Assembly (NCBI GenBank): GCA_016190205.1
Contig: JACPQZ010000076.1
Location: forward strand, 1 to 64,000
Direction of reading: 5' to 3'
From: Candidatus Omnitrophota bacterium
Lineage (GTDB): Bacteria > Omnitrophota > JACPQZ01
Length of the DNA: 64,000 bases
A model generated the notes under the pieces. That model was given only the letters and a program-made list of their open reading frames with translations. It was not told where the DNA came from and made no database searches. Shown piece by piece: positions 50,829 to 59,227 of the stretch (position 1 is its first letter; every line of letters begins with the position of its first letter). Made by a program: the position numbers and the translations under genes.

Positions 50829-52385
50829 TTAAATATCGAAATACAGGTGGAACTCGTACGGGACCGGGCGGGTATTGACGGCCGCGATCTCGCGCTCCCT
50901 CTTGTACTCGAGCCACACATCAATCACATCCTGGGTGAAAACCCCTCCCTCTTTGAGGAAGTCCTGGTCTTTCTCCAGGGCGTTCAAGGACTGTTCGAGG
51001 GAACCCGGGACCTGCCGGACCTTCTTCGCCTCTGCGGGCGAAAGGTCGTAGAGGTCCTTATCAACCGGCTCTCCCGGTTCCAGTTTTCTGCGTATTCCGT
51101 CTAAGCCGGCCATGAGACAGGCCGAAAAAGCGAGATACGGGTTGCACGACGGATCAGGGCAGCGGAACTCGATGCGCTTGGCCCTGGGGTTTTTCGAATA
51201 GACTGGTATGCGGATGGCCGCGCTGCGGTTCCTCTGCGAATACATGAGGTTCACCGGGGCCTCGTAACCAGGCACCAGCCTCTTGTACGAATTCGTGGTC
51301 GGGGCGCAGAAGGCCATCAGGGCATCGGCGTGCTTCAAGAGCCCGCCGATGTACCAGCGGGCCGTCTGGCTCAAAAGACCGTAACCTTTCGGATCATAAA
51401 AGAGGTTACGGCCTTCCTTCCACAAGCTCTGGTGCACGTGCATGCCGCTTCCGTTGTCGCCAAAAATGGGCTTCGGCATGAACGTCGCCACCTTGTTGTA
51501 CTTGCGGCACACGTTCTTCACCACGTACTTGTACATCATGAGGTTATCCGCCATGCGCACGAGCGTCGTGAATCTCATGTCGATCTCGGCCTGGCCGGGG
51601 CTTCCGACCTCATGATGCTGGACCTCGATGGGCACCCCGGTCTTGATGAGCGTGAGTATTATCTCGCTCCTTAAATCCTGCTGTGAATCATGCGGGGGCA
51701 CGGGGAAGTAGCCTTCTTTGTAACGGCACTTGTAGCCTAAGTTCGGATTTTCCACCCTGCCGGTGTTCCACTGGCCTTCAATACTGTCGACGAAATAGGA
51801 GGCCGTGTTCTCTTTCTGCTCGAAGCGCACATCGTCAAAGATGTAGAACTCCGCCTCGGGGCCCCAATAGCTGGTTGTGGCAATGCCCGTTTTAATGAGA
51901 TACTGCTCCGCCTTTTCGGCGATAAAACGGGGGTCCCGCGAATACGCCTGACGGGTAACGGGATCGTAGATGTCGCAGATGATGCTCACGGTGGGAACGG
52001 TGCACACCGGATCGACCACCGCGGTCGAGGGATCCGGGATCAGGATCATGTCGCTTTCCTGGATCTTTTGAAAGCCCCGGATGCTGGACCCGTCAAACCC
52101 TATGCCGTCCACCCAGATGCTCGTCTCGATGTCTTCAAAATGGGTGAGCTCCGACACGGGGATAGAAAAGTGCTGCCAAATCCCGGGCAGGTCATTAAAT
52201 TTAAAATCCACGATCTGAATGTTGTTGTCCCGGATGAGTTTGGCCACCCGCTGGGCTTCCTGGGGGCTTGTGCCCTGCCGGACTCGGGATTTGCCCACTT
52301 GAATCACATCATTCAGCGGGGTCTCCGCGCGCCGGGACCGATTTCGTTTTTCTACGTCTAATACAGCACTCACACGTTTAGCCAT
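50829..52385 (-). CDS. glnA: Glutamine synthetase type I
   Basis: Makes glutamine from glutamate, ammonia and ATP. The 518 residues start with a 45-residue basic extension not found in ordinary GlnA. AAGGAAG four bases before the ATG supports this start. Core motifs: VDGIGFDGSSIRGF, HHEVGSPGQAEIDMRF, MPKPIFGDNGSGMHVHQSLWK, RLVPGYEAPVNLMYS and NRSAAIRIP. DLYDLSPAEAKK contains the Tyr that is adenylylated in GSI-beta enzymes. A separate gene with its own promoter and terminator, next to a NifA-like activator gene. Confidence 0.97.
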   Translation of the reverse strand: MAKRVSAVLDVEKRNRSRRAETPLNDVIQVGKSRVRQGTSPQEAQRVAKLIRDNNIQIVDFKFNDLPGIWQHFSIPVSELTHFEDIETSIWVDGIGFDGSSIRGFQKIQESDMILIPDPSTAVVDPVCTVPTVSIICDIYDPVTRQAYSRDPRFIAEKAEQYLIKTGIATTSYWGPEAEFYIFDDVRFEQKENTASYFVDSIEGQWNTGRVENPNLGYKCRYKEGYFPVPPHDSQQDLRSEIILTLIKTGVPIEVQHHEVGSPGQAEIDMRFTTLVRMADNLMMYKYVVKNVCRKYNKVATFMPKPIFGDNGSGMHVHQSLWKEGRNLFYDPKGYGLLSQTARWYIGGLLKHADALMAFCAPTTNSYKRLVPGYEAPVNLMYSQRNRSAAIRIPVYSKNPRAKRIEFRCPDPSCNPYLAFSACLMAGLDGIRRKLEPGEPVDKDLYDLSPAEAKKVRQVPGSLEQSLNALEKDQDFLKEGGVFTQDVIDVWLEYKREREIAAVNTRPVPYEFHLYFDI

Positions 52386-52511
52386 GCTACTTCCTTTCCT
52401 TTTTTATTGCCTTGCGAAGCCGCCACCGCGAACCTTAACCCTGTGGATCACCTTGGAGAAACTCACATCCGGGGCAAAACGGAGGAATTTCCAGAATTTC
52501 TGCAACACGTA

Positions 52512-52541
52512 ATGTTAACACAGGTTACGGCAACAAGTCAA
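52512..52541 (-). promoter_or_regulatory. Probable sigma-70-type promoter of glnA
   Basis: TTGACT (52541-52536) and TAACAT (52517-52512), 18 bases apart, lie about 130 bases upstream of glnA within a 350-base gap. The gap also has three TGTGTAAC words (52507-52522 region and 52590-52612) but no gene. No sigma-54 -24/-12 element (GG-N10-GC) was found. Confidence 0.45.
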
Positions 52542-52734
52542 CTTAAAAATTCCTGACACAAGTGGCGCGAAGGTTGCCTATGAACCTGTTACACAATAAG
52601 TTACACAAACGAACCGCCCGCATGTGAAGGTCCCCCTCTCGCGGGGCGCTCTTGAGTCCCAGATAAGGCAATCACCATGCCAACCGGTACAAGGCGTGGG
52701 CATGACGCGGGTCACGGTTCACAGAACAAAAGTG

Positions 52735-54306
52735 TCAGATGGAACTGACAATTTTGTATTTTTTGGCCTTGTAACCTAAAATGCGTTCCGTGATGCCCAG
52801 CATCTTCGCCGCGCGGCTTTGATTTCCCCGGCTCGTGTTTAAGGCTTCCTGGATGAGCCGGGCCTCCAAAGCCTTTACAGAATCCGTCAGACTCAACCGG
52901 CCCGCGTTCCCCTCATGAAACCGTTCCTCGGCATAGTGCGGCACAACCTTATGCCTTATGTTGGAGGGTAAATCCCTCCTGCGGACGACGTGACCCTCCG
53001 CCATCACCACCGCCCGCTCCATGCAGTTTTCGAGCTCTCTGACGTTTCCAGGCCAGGGGTAGGTGATGAGGACATCCATTGCGTCCTGGGCCGGGCGCTC
53101 TACCGCCTTCCCATGTTCCTTCCCGGAGCGGCTGATAAAGTAATCGACGAGCTCCGGGATATCCTCCCTGCGCTCCCTTAAAGGCGGAAGGTAGATGGTG
53201 ATGACGTTCAGGCGGTAGTAGAGATCCTCTCGGAACCGTTTCTCCCGCACCTCCTGATCGAGGGGACGGTTGGTGGCCGCTATGATGCGCACGTCCACCT
53301 TGATGGTCTCGGTCCCTCCCACCCGCTCAAATTCGCGCTCCTGCAGCACCCGCAGCATCTTCACTTGGGCGGCCAGCGTGAGATCCCCTACCTCGTCCAG
53401 AAAAAGGGTCCCCCCATGGGCGAGTTCGAAACGACCGGGTTTTCTGGCGAGGGCCCCCGTGAACGCCCCCTTTTCGTAACCGAAGAGTTCGCTCTCGAGG
53501 AGGGTCTCGGGGATCGACGCTGCGCTTATTCTGACAAAGGGTCCGTCCGAGCGCGGGCTCATGTAATGGAGGGCGCGTGCAATAAGCTCCTTTCCCGTTC
53601 CGCTCTCTCCTAAAAGCAGCACGGTAGCCTTGGAGCGGGCGCATTGATGGACGACGCGAAAGACGTCCTGCATGGCGCGGCTGGACCCTATGATGTTCTC
53701 GACATGGTAGCGGGTCTTGAGCTGCCGGCGGAGATCTGTATTTTCTTCTTCCAACCTGACGTGCTCCGTACGGACCTGCTGCCTCAAACGGACCGCCTGG
53801 GCGATCATAGAGGCGATGGTCGCAAGGAGGCGAACGTCCTCCTGCAGAGACACGGGCTGCTCAAAGAGCCTGTCCACGCTTAGGGCCCCAATCGTCTTAC
53901 CGGCATATTTGATCGGAACACAGATGAAGGCGATGGTCTGCCGGGAGAGATCTCCGCGGGACCGCGTCCGGTTTAGGAAAAGGGGTTCCTTCCCGATGTT
54001 GGGGATTGCGATCGGTTCGCCCGCCTCCACCACCTTGCCCGTGATCCCCTCGCCCAGCTTATACCGGCCCCGCCGCATTTGCCGCCGGTCCATGCCCTTG
54101 GCCGCCTCGATCATGATCTTCTGGGTCTGGGGGTCCAAGAGCGTGAGTGTTCCGCGCTCCATGCCCATTTCCCGGGCGAGGATATCCAGCACCGAGCGCA
54201 GGACATCGAGCTCAAGCGAGGAGGCCAGGGCCTGGCTGATTGAATGCAGGACATTGAGCTCTTTAAGCCCCTGGCGTAACTCGCCGTTCTTAAGATGATC
54301 GGTCAT
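52735..54306 (-). CDS. NifA-like sigma-54-dependent transcriptional activator
   Basis: A 523-residue activator, starting at ATG 54306 with AAGG five bases upstream (longer frames reach into repeats). GAF domain at about 20-170 (GERGTL..., then [19 protein letters not shown]), AAA+ domain at about 200-430 with Walker [14 protein letters not shown], the sigma-54 contact loop GAFTGA, Walker [11 protein letters not shown], and a C-terminal Fis-type helix-turn-helix ([20 protein letters not shown]). This architecture is that of NifA and similar GAF activators. The neighbouring glnA suggests nitrogen control, yet no nif genes or sigma-54 promoter are visible here. Confidence 0.92.
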   Translation of the reverse strand: MTDHLKNGELRQGLKELNVLHSISQALASSLELDVLRSVLDILAREMGMERGTLTLLDPQTQKIMIEAAKGMDRRQMRRGRYKLGEGITGKVVEAGEPIAIPNIGKEPLFLNRTRSRGDLSRQTIAFICVPIKYAGKTIGALSVDRLFEQPVSLQEDVRLLATIASMIAQAVRLRQQVRTEHVRLEEENTDLRRQLKTRYHVENIIGSSRAMQDVFRVVHQCARSKATVLLLGESGTGKELIARALHYMSPRSDGPFVRISAASIPETLLESELFGYEKGAFTGALARKPGRFELAHGGTLFLDEVGDLTLAAQVKMLRVLQEREFERVGGTETIKVDVRIIAATNRPLDQEVREKRFREDLYYRLNVITIYLPPLRERREDIPELVDYFISRSGKEHGKAVERPAQDAMDVLITYPWPGNVRELENCMERAVVMAEGHVVRRRDLPSNIRHKVVPHYAEERFHEGNAGRLSLTDSVKALEARLIQEALNTSRGNQSRAAKMLGITERILGYKAKKYKIVSSI

Positions 54307-54328
54307 TTTAACCTTAAATAACTCTGTC

Positions 54329-54640
54329 CGTGATTCGTGTTTCGTGATTCGTGAAACGTAGTTGACGACTTGAGTAACCAGAAACCAGCAACCAGATACC
54401 AGAAGATTCCAGAGACCAGATACCAGAGTGATACGATAAAATTCGAAATACGAAACTCGAAGCACGAAGCAAATTCGAATGACCGAAATTCAAAACTCGA
54501 AAACGGTTGTTTTGAATTTCTGATTTCGAATTTCTAACTTGCTTCTAATTTCGATCTTCGAATTTCGTATTTTTTCTGGTTACTGGTATCTGGTATCTGG
54601 TTTCTTTTTTTCACGATTCACGATCAACGATCCACGAACC
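54329..54640. repeat. Three-layer mirrored array of degenerate short words
   Basis: From outside in: CGTGATTCGTG words (54329-54358) mirrored by CACGATTCACGATC words (54610-54640); ACCAGATACCAG words (54376-54426) mirrored by CTGGTTACTGGTATCTGG (54576-54603); and ATTCGAAATACGAAACTCG words (54440-54480) mirrored by TCTTCGAATTTCGTAT (54554-54572). The centre is at about 54505. Each word differs slightly from its copies. It occupies nearly the whole gap between the activator and lpxI genes. Confidence 0.75.
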
Positions 54641-55455
54641 TACACTGCGACAATGCACACTCCCCGGGTGTCGGCTTCACAAAGCACCCGCTCACGTTCC
54701 AGGATGAGGGTCTCACCCGCCTCAATGGCGAGGACGCCTGTTTGGGCGTCGGCGAGCGCCTGAACTGTCTTTAGACCGATACAGGGAACATCAAATCGCA
54801 CATCCTGTTTCGCCTTGCTTACCTTGACGATAACGATCCCCGGGCCCGCCACCTGAAAGGCGCGGCGGATCATGTCATCCGTTCCCTCCATGGCCTCCAC
54901 CGCGACCACGGCCTTGGCCTTTACAGCCACTGCCTGTCCGACATCCAGGGCAGAGACCTTTTTGGCCAACTCGAACCCAAAGCGGATGTCCGCTTCCTGC
55001 TCCGGTGATGGGTTTCTCCGCGTCAAAACCCCCCTCGATGGGATGAGATCGCTCAAGTACGTCTTTGAGCTCAAGAGGGTAAGGCCCTTCCTGGCCAGAT
55101 ATTTGGCGACAGCCTTGAGCAGGGTGTCCGCCCGCTTATCCGGCGCCGTAGCCAAGATGAAGGCGAGGGCCGGATCGGGTTTAAAACCTGAAAAGAGTTT
55201 TTTATGTTTTATCTGCCCGGCCATCACAACATCCGTGACCCCCTCGGACTTCAAATATTCTGTCAGGCGTTCGAGATCCGTGACCTCGATCCAGTGTACC
55301 TTGTCTGCGAGCTCCTCGATGCCGCTCTCGGTCTCACCCCGCACAGCGACCGCCACCACCCGATGGCCGCGCTCCCGCGCCTTGCCCGCAAAAATCAGCG
55401 GGTATTGGCCGTTTCCGGCGATCAAACCGATCGTTTTAGGAGCTACTTTTTGCAT
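54640..55455 (-). CDS. lpxI: UDP-2,3-diacylglucosamine diphosphatase LpxI
   Basis: Hydrolyses UDP-2,3-diacylglucosamine to lipid X, replacing LpxH. The 271 residues match the LpxI (DUF1009) family: IAGNGQYPLIFAGKARERGH, VMAGQIKHKKLFSGFKPD, AGPGIVIVKVSKAKQD, RFDVPCIGLKTVQAL and TGVLAIEAGETLILER. Upstream is lpxA, so the genes of the pathway follow each other, separated here by a quasi-palindrome. Confidence 0.93.
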   Translation of the reverse strand: MQKVAPKTIGLIAGNGQYPLIFAGKARERGHRVVAVAVRGETESGIEELADKVHWIEVTDLERLTEYLKSEGVTDVVMAGQIKHKKLFSGFKPDPALAFILATAPDKRADTLLKAVAKYLARKGLTLLSSKTYLSDLIPSRGVLTRRNPSPEQEADIRFGFELAKKVSALDVGQAVAVKAKAVVAVEAMEGTDDMIRRAFQVAGPGIVIVKVSKAKQDVRFDVPCIGLKTVQALADAQTGVLAIEAGETLILERERVLCEADTRGVCIVAV

Positions 55456-55462
55456 GCGTGTG

Positions 55463-55534
55463 TGATTCGGGATCCGGGAAGCGGGAACAGGGAACCGCCA
55501 CCGCTTCCCGCTTCCCGTTTCCCGGTTCCCGAAC
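55463..55534. repeat. Quasi-palindrome of GGGAAGCGGGAAC words
   Basis: GATTCGGGATCCGGGAAGCGG and GAACAGGGAACC (55463-55496) are mirrored by GCTTCCCGCTTCCCGTTTCCC and GGTTCCCGAAC (55503-55534). It lies in the 86-base gap between lpxA and lpxI. The words differ from those of the other arrays but the architecture is the same. Confidence 0.6.
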
Positions 55535-55541
55535 CGTCGTT

Positions 55542-56330
55542 TTACTTTGTTATTCCCCGCTCGGACTCTCGGATGAAGCGGACGAGGTGGGTCAATTCGG
55601 GGTACGAAGCGAGCTCTTTTTCGATGCGGGCAAGCGCTTGCGTGACCGCTAAATCAGAACGGTACAGGAGCCGGTGAGCCTTTTTGAGTTCATCTCGACA
55701 ACGGGGCTCCAAACCAGCGCGCTCGAGACCCAGCCGGTTGATGCCAAAGACCTTCACCGGGTGGCCATCGGCCATCATAAAGGGGGGGATATCCTTGACC
55801 AGTTTGGAAAAGCCCCCGATGATGGAAAGGCGCCCCACGCGCACGAACTGATGGATTCCGACCATTCCGCCCACGATGGCCTGGGATTCTATCGTGACAT
55901 GCCCCCCCATGGTAACCGCATTGGCAATAATAACGCCGTCTTCGATCCTGCAATCATGGGCGATATGGGCGTAGGCCATGATGAGATTCCGGTCCCCGAT
56001 AAACGTCTCGCTTTCTTCGCCCGTGGCCGTATGCACGGTGACATATTCCCGGACCGTGTTTTGGTCTCCGATTCTTACGCGCGTGACCCCGCCCCTGTAT
56101 TTGAGGTCCTGGGAGCGGGTCCCGATGACCGCACCCGGGTAGATCTCACAGCGCTCGCCGATTTCCGTATAGCCGTCCAGGACCACGTGCGACATCAGGC
56201 GGGTCCCCGGCCCTATCGTGACGTGTTCCCCAACCACGCAGTAGGGACCTACGTCGACACCTTCGCCTATCTGGGCCTTGGGATGGACACACGCGGTGGG
56301 GTGAATCTGGACCGTATAATTCGTTGCCAT
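55542..56330 (-). CDS. lpxA: UDP-N-acetylglucosamine acyltransferase
   Basis: Transfers a hydroxyacyl chain from ACP to the 3-position of UDP-GlcNAc, the first step of lipid A synthesis. The 262 residues have a left-handed hexapeptide helix and helical C-terminus. His125 in AYAHIAHDCRIE is the catalytic base, and GIHQFVRVG and GVAKDVPPFMMADG-like KDIPPFMMADG are typical. It follows lpxC-fabZ by 12 bases. The acyl chain or an amide-type variant cannot be predicted. Confidence 0.95.
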   Translation of the reverse strand: MATNYTVQIHPTACVHPKAQIGEGVDVGPYCVVGEHVTIGPGTRLMSHVVLDGYTEIGERCEIYPGAVIGTRSQDLKYRGGVTRVRIGDQNTVREYVTVHTATGEESETFIGDRNLIMAYAHIAHDCRIEDGVIIANAVTMGGHVTIESQAIVGGMVGIHQFVRVGRLSIIGGFSKLVKDIPPFMMADGHPVKVFGINRLGLERAGLEPRCRDELKKAHRLLYRSDLAVTQALARIEKELASYPELTHLVRFIRESERGITK

Positions 56331-56342
56331 GGACTTGGGTTT

Positions 56343-57659
56343 TTAGGCATCCACCAGGCTGAACATGAGTCTCGCCTCCGCCACCACCTTATTCCCGACC
56401 TTGGCCACACCCTCGGTCAGCGTGGTGCGAGACTTAATCTTCAAGACGTTCACTTCCAGGATAAGCTCATCCCCCGGGAGTACCGTCCTCCTGAACTTCG
56501 CCCGCTCGATGCTCATGAAATACGCAATCTTCTTTAAGTTCTCCTGGCGCGAGAGCATGAGGATCCCGCTCACCTGCGCCAAGGCCTCTACGATCAAGAC
56601 GCCCGGCATGACCGGATGGCCCGGAAAATGGCCGCCGAAATAGGCTTCGTCCGCTAGCACATGCTTGACCCCAACTGCCCGCTTGTTGGGAATAAACTCA
56701 ACCACCTCGTCGACAAAGAGAAAAGGTTGGCGATGAGGAATAATGCGCTCGATCTCTGTCTGTCCCATCACTGTTCCTTCAGAGAGAGGTTCCTGTACCA
56801 CACTGGCGACCCCGGCGGCGCCGTCGCGCACGGCCTGCCGTTTGATTCGCTGGATGAGCGCAATATTGAGAGAGTGTCCGCTCCTCACGGCGATGACATG
56901 ACCCTTTAGATGCATCCCCAGGAGATACAAATCCCCGATGAGATCCAGGATTTTATGCCGCACAAATTCATCCTGAAAGCGCAGCTCGTTGCGGATCACC
57001 CCCTCCGGGCCCACCACCAGGGTATTGTCGAAATCAGCCCCCTTCCCTAGGCCCTTTTCCCTTAAAAGCTGTCCTTCCGACTCCGTGCAGAACGTGCGGG
57101 CGGGCGCGATCTGGTTCACGAAGACGTCGTCCTTCAAGGTAAAGCTCGCGAATTGCGATTTCATTTCGGGGTGATCGAACATATAGCTCACCTTGAACGC
57201 ATCATGCGGCAGAACGACAATGCTGGCATCTTGTTCCTGGATGTAAATCGGCTCTCGAACGGCGTAGACCTTGCGAGGCGCCTCCTGCTCCTGGTAACCG
57301 GCCTTGGCAAGCACCTGGGTAAATCCGAGCGCGCTTCCGTCCAGCCCGGGGAGTTCCTCCCCGTCTATCTCAATGATGATATTGTCAATCCGCAGTCCCA
57401 CCAGGCACGCCATGAGATGCTCGATGGTGTGCACCTCATAGGAGTTCACGCCCACGGAAGAGCGGCGCGGCCTCTTATTGAGGTCGATCACATGGTAGAT
57501 TTCGGCGGGGATGGAAGGTTTTTCAGGAAGGTCAGACCGGACGAAACGAACGCCCGACTGCGGGGGGGCTGGCTTGAAAACGCAGTTGACCGTCTTGCCT
57601 GTGTGCAGGCCGACCCCGGAGAGCCTAGCCGGCTTTTTTATTGTCCGCTGAGACTCCAC
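56343..57659 (-). CDS. lpxC-fabZ: Fused LpxC deacetylase-FabZ dehydratase
   Basis: A bifunctional protein: the first 280 or so residues are LpxC (zinc deacetylase of UDP-3-acyl-GlcNAc) with [12 protein letters not shown] and [14 protein letters not shown], which supply the zinc His and Asp residues. The last 150 residues are FabZ (3-hydroxyacyl-ACP dehydratase) with [13 protein letters not shown] and [24 protein letters not shown] containing the catalytic His and Glu. Start is the GTG 57659, overlapping lpxD by 35 bases. The frame opens further upstream, but that part is lpxD antisense-like. Such fusions are typical of Bacteroidota and some PVC-like phyla. Confidence 0.95.
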   Translation of the reverse strand: MESQRTIKKPARLSGVGLHTGKTVNCVFKPAPPQSGVRFVRSDLPEKPSIPAEIYHVIDLNKRPRRSSVGVNSYEVHTIEHLMACLVGLRIDNIIIEIDGEELPGLDGSALGFTQVLAKAGYQEQEAPRKVYAVREPIYIQEQDASIVVLPHDAFKVSYMFDHPEMKSQFASFTLKDDVFVNQIAPARTFCTESEGQLLREKGLGKGADFDNTLVVGPEGVIRNELRFQDEFVRHKILDLIGDLYLLGMHLKGHVIAVRSGHSLNIALIQRIKRQAVRDGAAGVASVVQEPLSEGTVMGQTEIERIIPHRQPFLFVDEVVEFIPNKRAVGVKHVLADEAYFGGHFPGHPVMPGVLIVEALAQVSGILMLSRQENLKKIAYFMSIERAKFRRTVLPGDELILEVNVLKIKSRTTLTEGVAKVGNKVVAEARLMFSLVDA

Positions 57660-58689
57660 CGAGCTTTCTCTCCAGACGTGCCACCTTGTCTTCCAAGGTG
57701 GAAAAAGACTTGAACATCTCGGGAAGCTTGGCCATGCAGGCGAAGATCCTCTTGGCCCGGTTAAAGGGCTTGGCCGGCTGGCCAAGGACACAGGCATTGT
57801 CGGGAACGGATTTGGTCACCCCGCTCTGTGCTGCGATGGTGACATTATCTCCGATGGTGATATGCCCCACGATGCCCGCCTGACCCGCCATCACCACGCC
57901 GTTTCCGACCGTAGTGCTCCCGCTGATACCGCACTGCGCGACGATGATGGAGTGCTCTCCAATCGTCACGTTATGCGCGATTTGAACCAGATTGTCAATC
58001 TTCGTCCCCCTCCCGATAAAGGTGGTGCCGAAACGGGCGCGATCAATCGTCACGTTGGAACCGATCTCCACGTCGTCGGAGAGAACCACGTTGCCGATTT
58101 GGGGGATCTTGTGATGCACGCCCTTGACCGTAGCAAAACCGAATCCGTCGCTCCCGATCACAGAGCCGGAATGAATGATGACGCGCGCCCCGATCTCGAC
58201 ATATTCCCGGATCGAGACGTTCGGATAAATCACCGTTGCCTTACCGATCTTGGTGTGGTGGCCCACGTACACCCCCGCATACAGGATGACGTCATCGGCA
58301 ATCTCGGCATAGTCATCCACTACCACGTAGGGCTGCATGGCTACGTTCTTCCCCAGCTTGACATGCTGGCCCAGAACTGCCGTCGAATGAATGCCCTTAG
58401 GCGTCACGGTCTCATTGGGAGCCAAGAGCGTGACGATGCGCGCAAAGGCAAGTGATGGATTTTCCGCGCGGATCAGGGAATGGTTGGGGATCGGCTCGAG
58501 ATCTTCAGAAACAATGATGGCGGAGGCCTGCGTCGTATCGGCCAGGGGGACGTATTTGGGATTGGCCAGGAACGTGATATCCCCTTCCGAGGCTTCTTTA
58601 ATACCGCTCACGCCCGTAATCACCGTATTGGGATCGCCGTCCACGCGGCCCCCGACGATTCGGGCGAGCTCCGAGAGGGTCTTTTTCAC
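57625..58689 (-). CDS. lpxD: UDP-3-O-acylglucosamine N-acyltransferase
   Basis: Adds the second acyl chain at the 2-amino group. The 354-residue protein has an N-terminal uridine-binding domain ([14 protein letters not shown]) and a hexapeptide helix with [16 protein letters not shown] and [23 protein letters not shown], followed by [11 protein letters not shown] with the catalytic-type His. Overlaps skp by four bases and lpxC-fabZ by 35. Confidence 0.95.
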   Translation of the reverse strand: MKKTLSELARIVGGRVDGDPNTVITGVSGIKEASEGDITFLANPKYVPLADTTQASAIIVSEDLEPIPNHSLIRAENPSLAFARIVTLLAPNETVTPKGIHSTAVLGQHVKLGKNVAMQPYVVVDDYAEIADDVILYAGVYVGHHTKIGKATVIYPNVSIREYVEIGARVIIHSGSVIGSDGFGFATVKGVHHKIPQIGNVVLSDDVEIGSNVTIDRARFGTTFIGRGTKIDNLVQIAHNVTIGEHSIIVAQCGISGSTTVGNGVVMAGQAGIVGHITIGDNVTIAAQSGVTKSVPDNACVLGQPAKPFNRAKRIFACMAKLPEMFKSFSTLEDKVARLERKLGGVSADNKKAG

Positions 58690-59213
58690 TGGACCCTCCT
58701 CTGGTACTGGTCATTCAAGATCGTAAGAATCTCATTCGTGACATCTACCTCGCCGCTGGAATACACGAGGGCCCGGCCATGGAAGATAATATCATACCCC
58801 TTGCTCTTGCCGTACGAATCGATGACCGCTTGAATCTCGGTCAGGATATCCTTGACCAGATTGTCGCGGCGCGACCGCAATTCCTCGCGCGCCTTGCGGT
58901 CAAACTCCTGGAGTTCCTTGATCTTGGCATCGATATCCTGCTGCTTGCCTTGGCGGTTGTCTTGGGCCAGGAGCTCCAGCTCGTCCTTCAAGCGGCGCAC
59001 CTCTTGAACCACCTTATCGCGCTCCTTCTGCTTGGCCTGGCCTTCCTGCTCCAGATCGGCGTCGGCCTCCTGGGTCCTCTTATAATCGTCAAAGAGCTTG
59101 GCAATATCCACGTATCCCATCTTGAGCCCGTCCTCGCGGGCATCGGCATGAGAGGGCGGCGCCAGGGTCCCGCAGGCCGTAAGGAGAATGACTGTCATCA
59201 TTTTGAAACGCAT
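58686..59213 (-). CDS. skp: OmpH/Skp-like periplasmic chaperone
   Basis: A 175-residue exported protein with a signal peptide and Ala-rich start ([15 protein letters not shown], which also looks like a lipobox Cys), then [24 protein letters not shown] and long coiled-coil arms ([24 protein letters not shown]) characteristic of Skp, ending [21 protein letters not shown]. Skp carries unfolded outer-membrane proteins to the BAM complex. It lies between bamA and lpxD, the standard arrangement. Confidence 0.93.
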   Translation of the reverse strand: MRFKMMTVILLTACGTLAPPSHADAREDGLKMGYVDIAKLFDDYKRTQEADADLEQEGQAKQKERDKVVQEVRRLKDELELLAQDNRQGKQQDIDAKIKELQEFDRKAREELRSRRDNLVKDILTEIQAVIDSYGKSKGYDIIFHGRALVYSSGEVDVTNEILTILNDQYQRRVQ

Positions 59214-59227
59214 CTCACACCTCCGTG

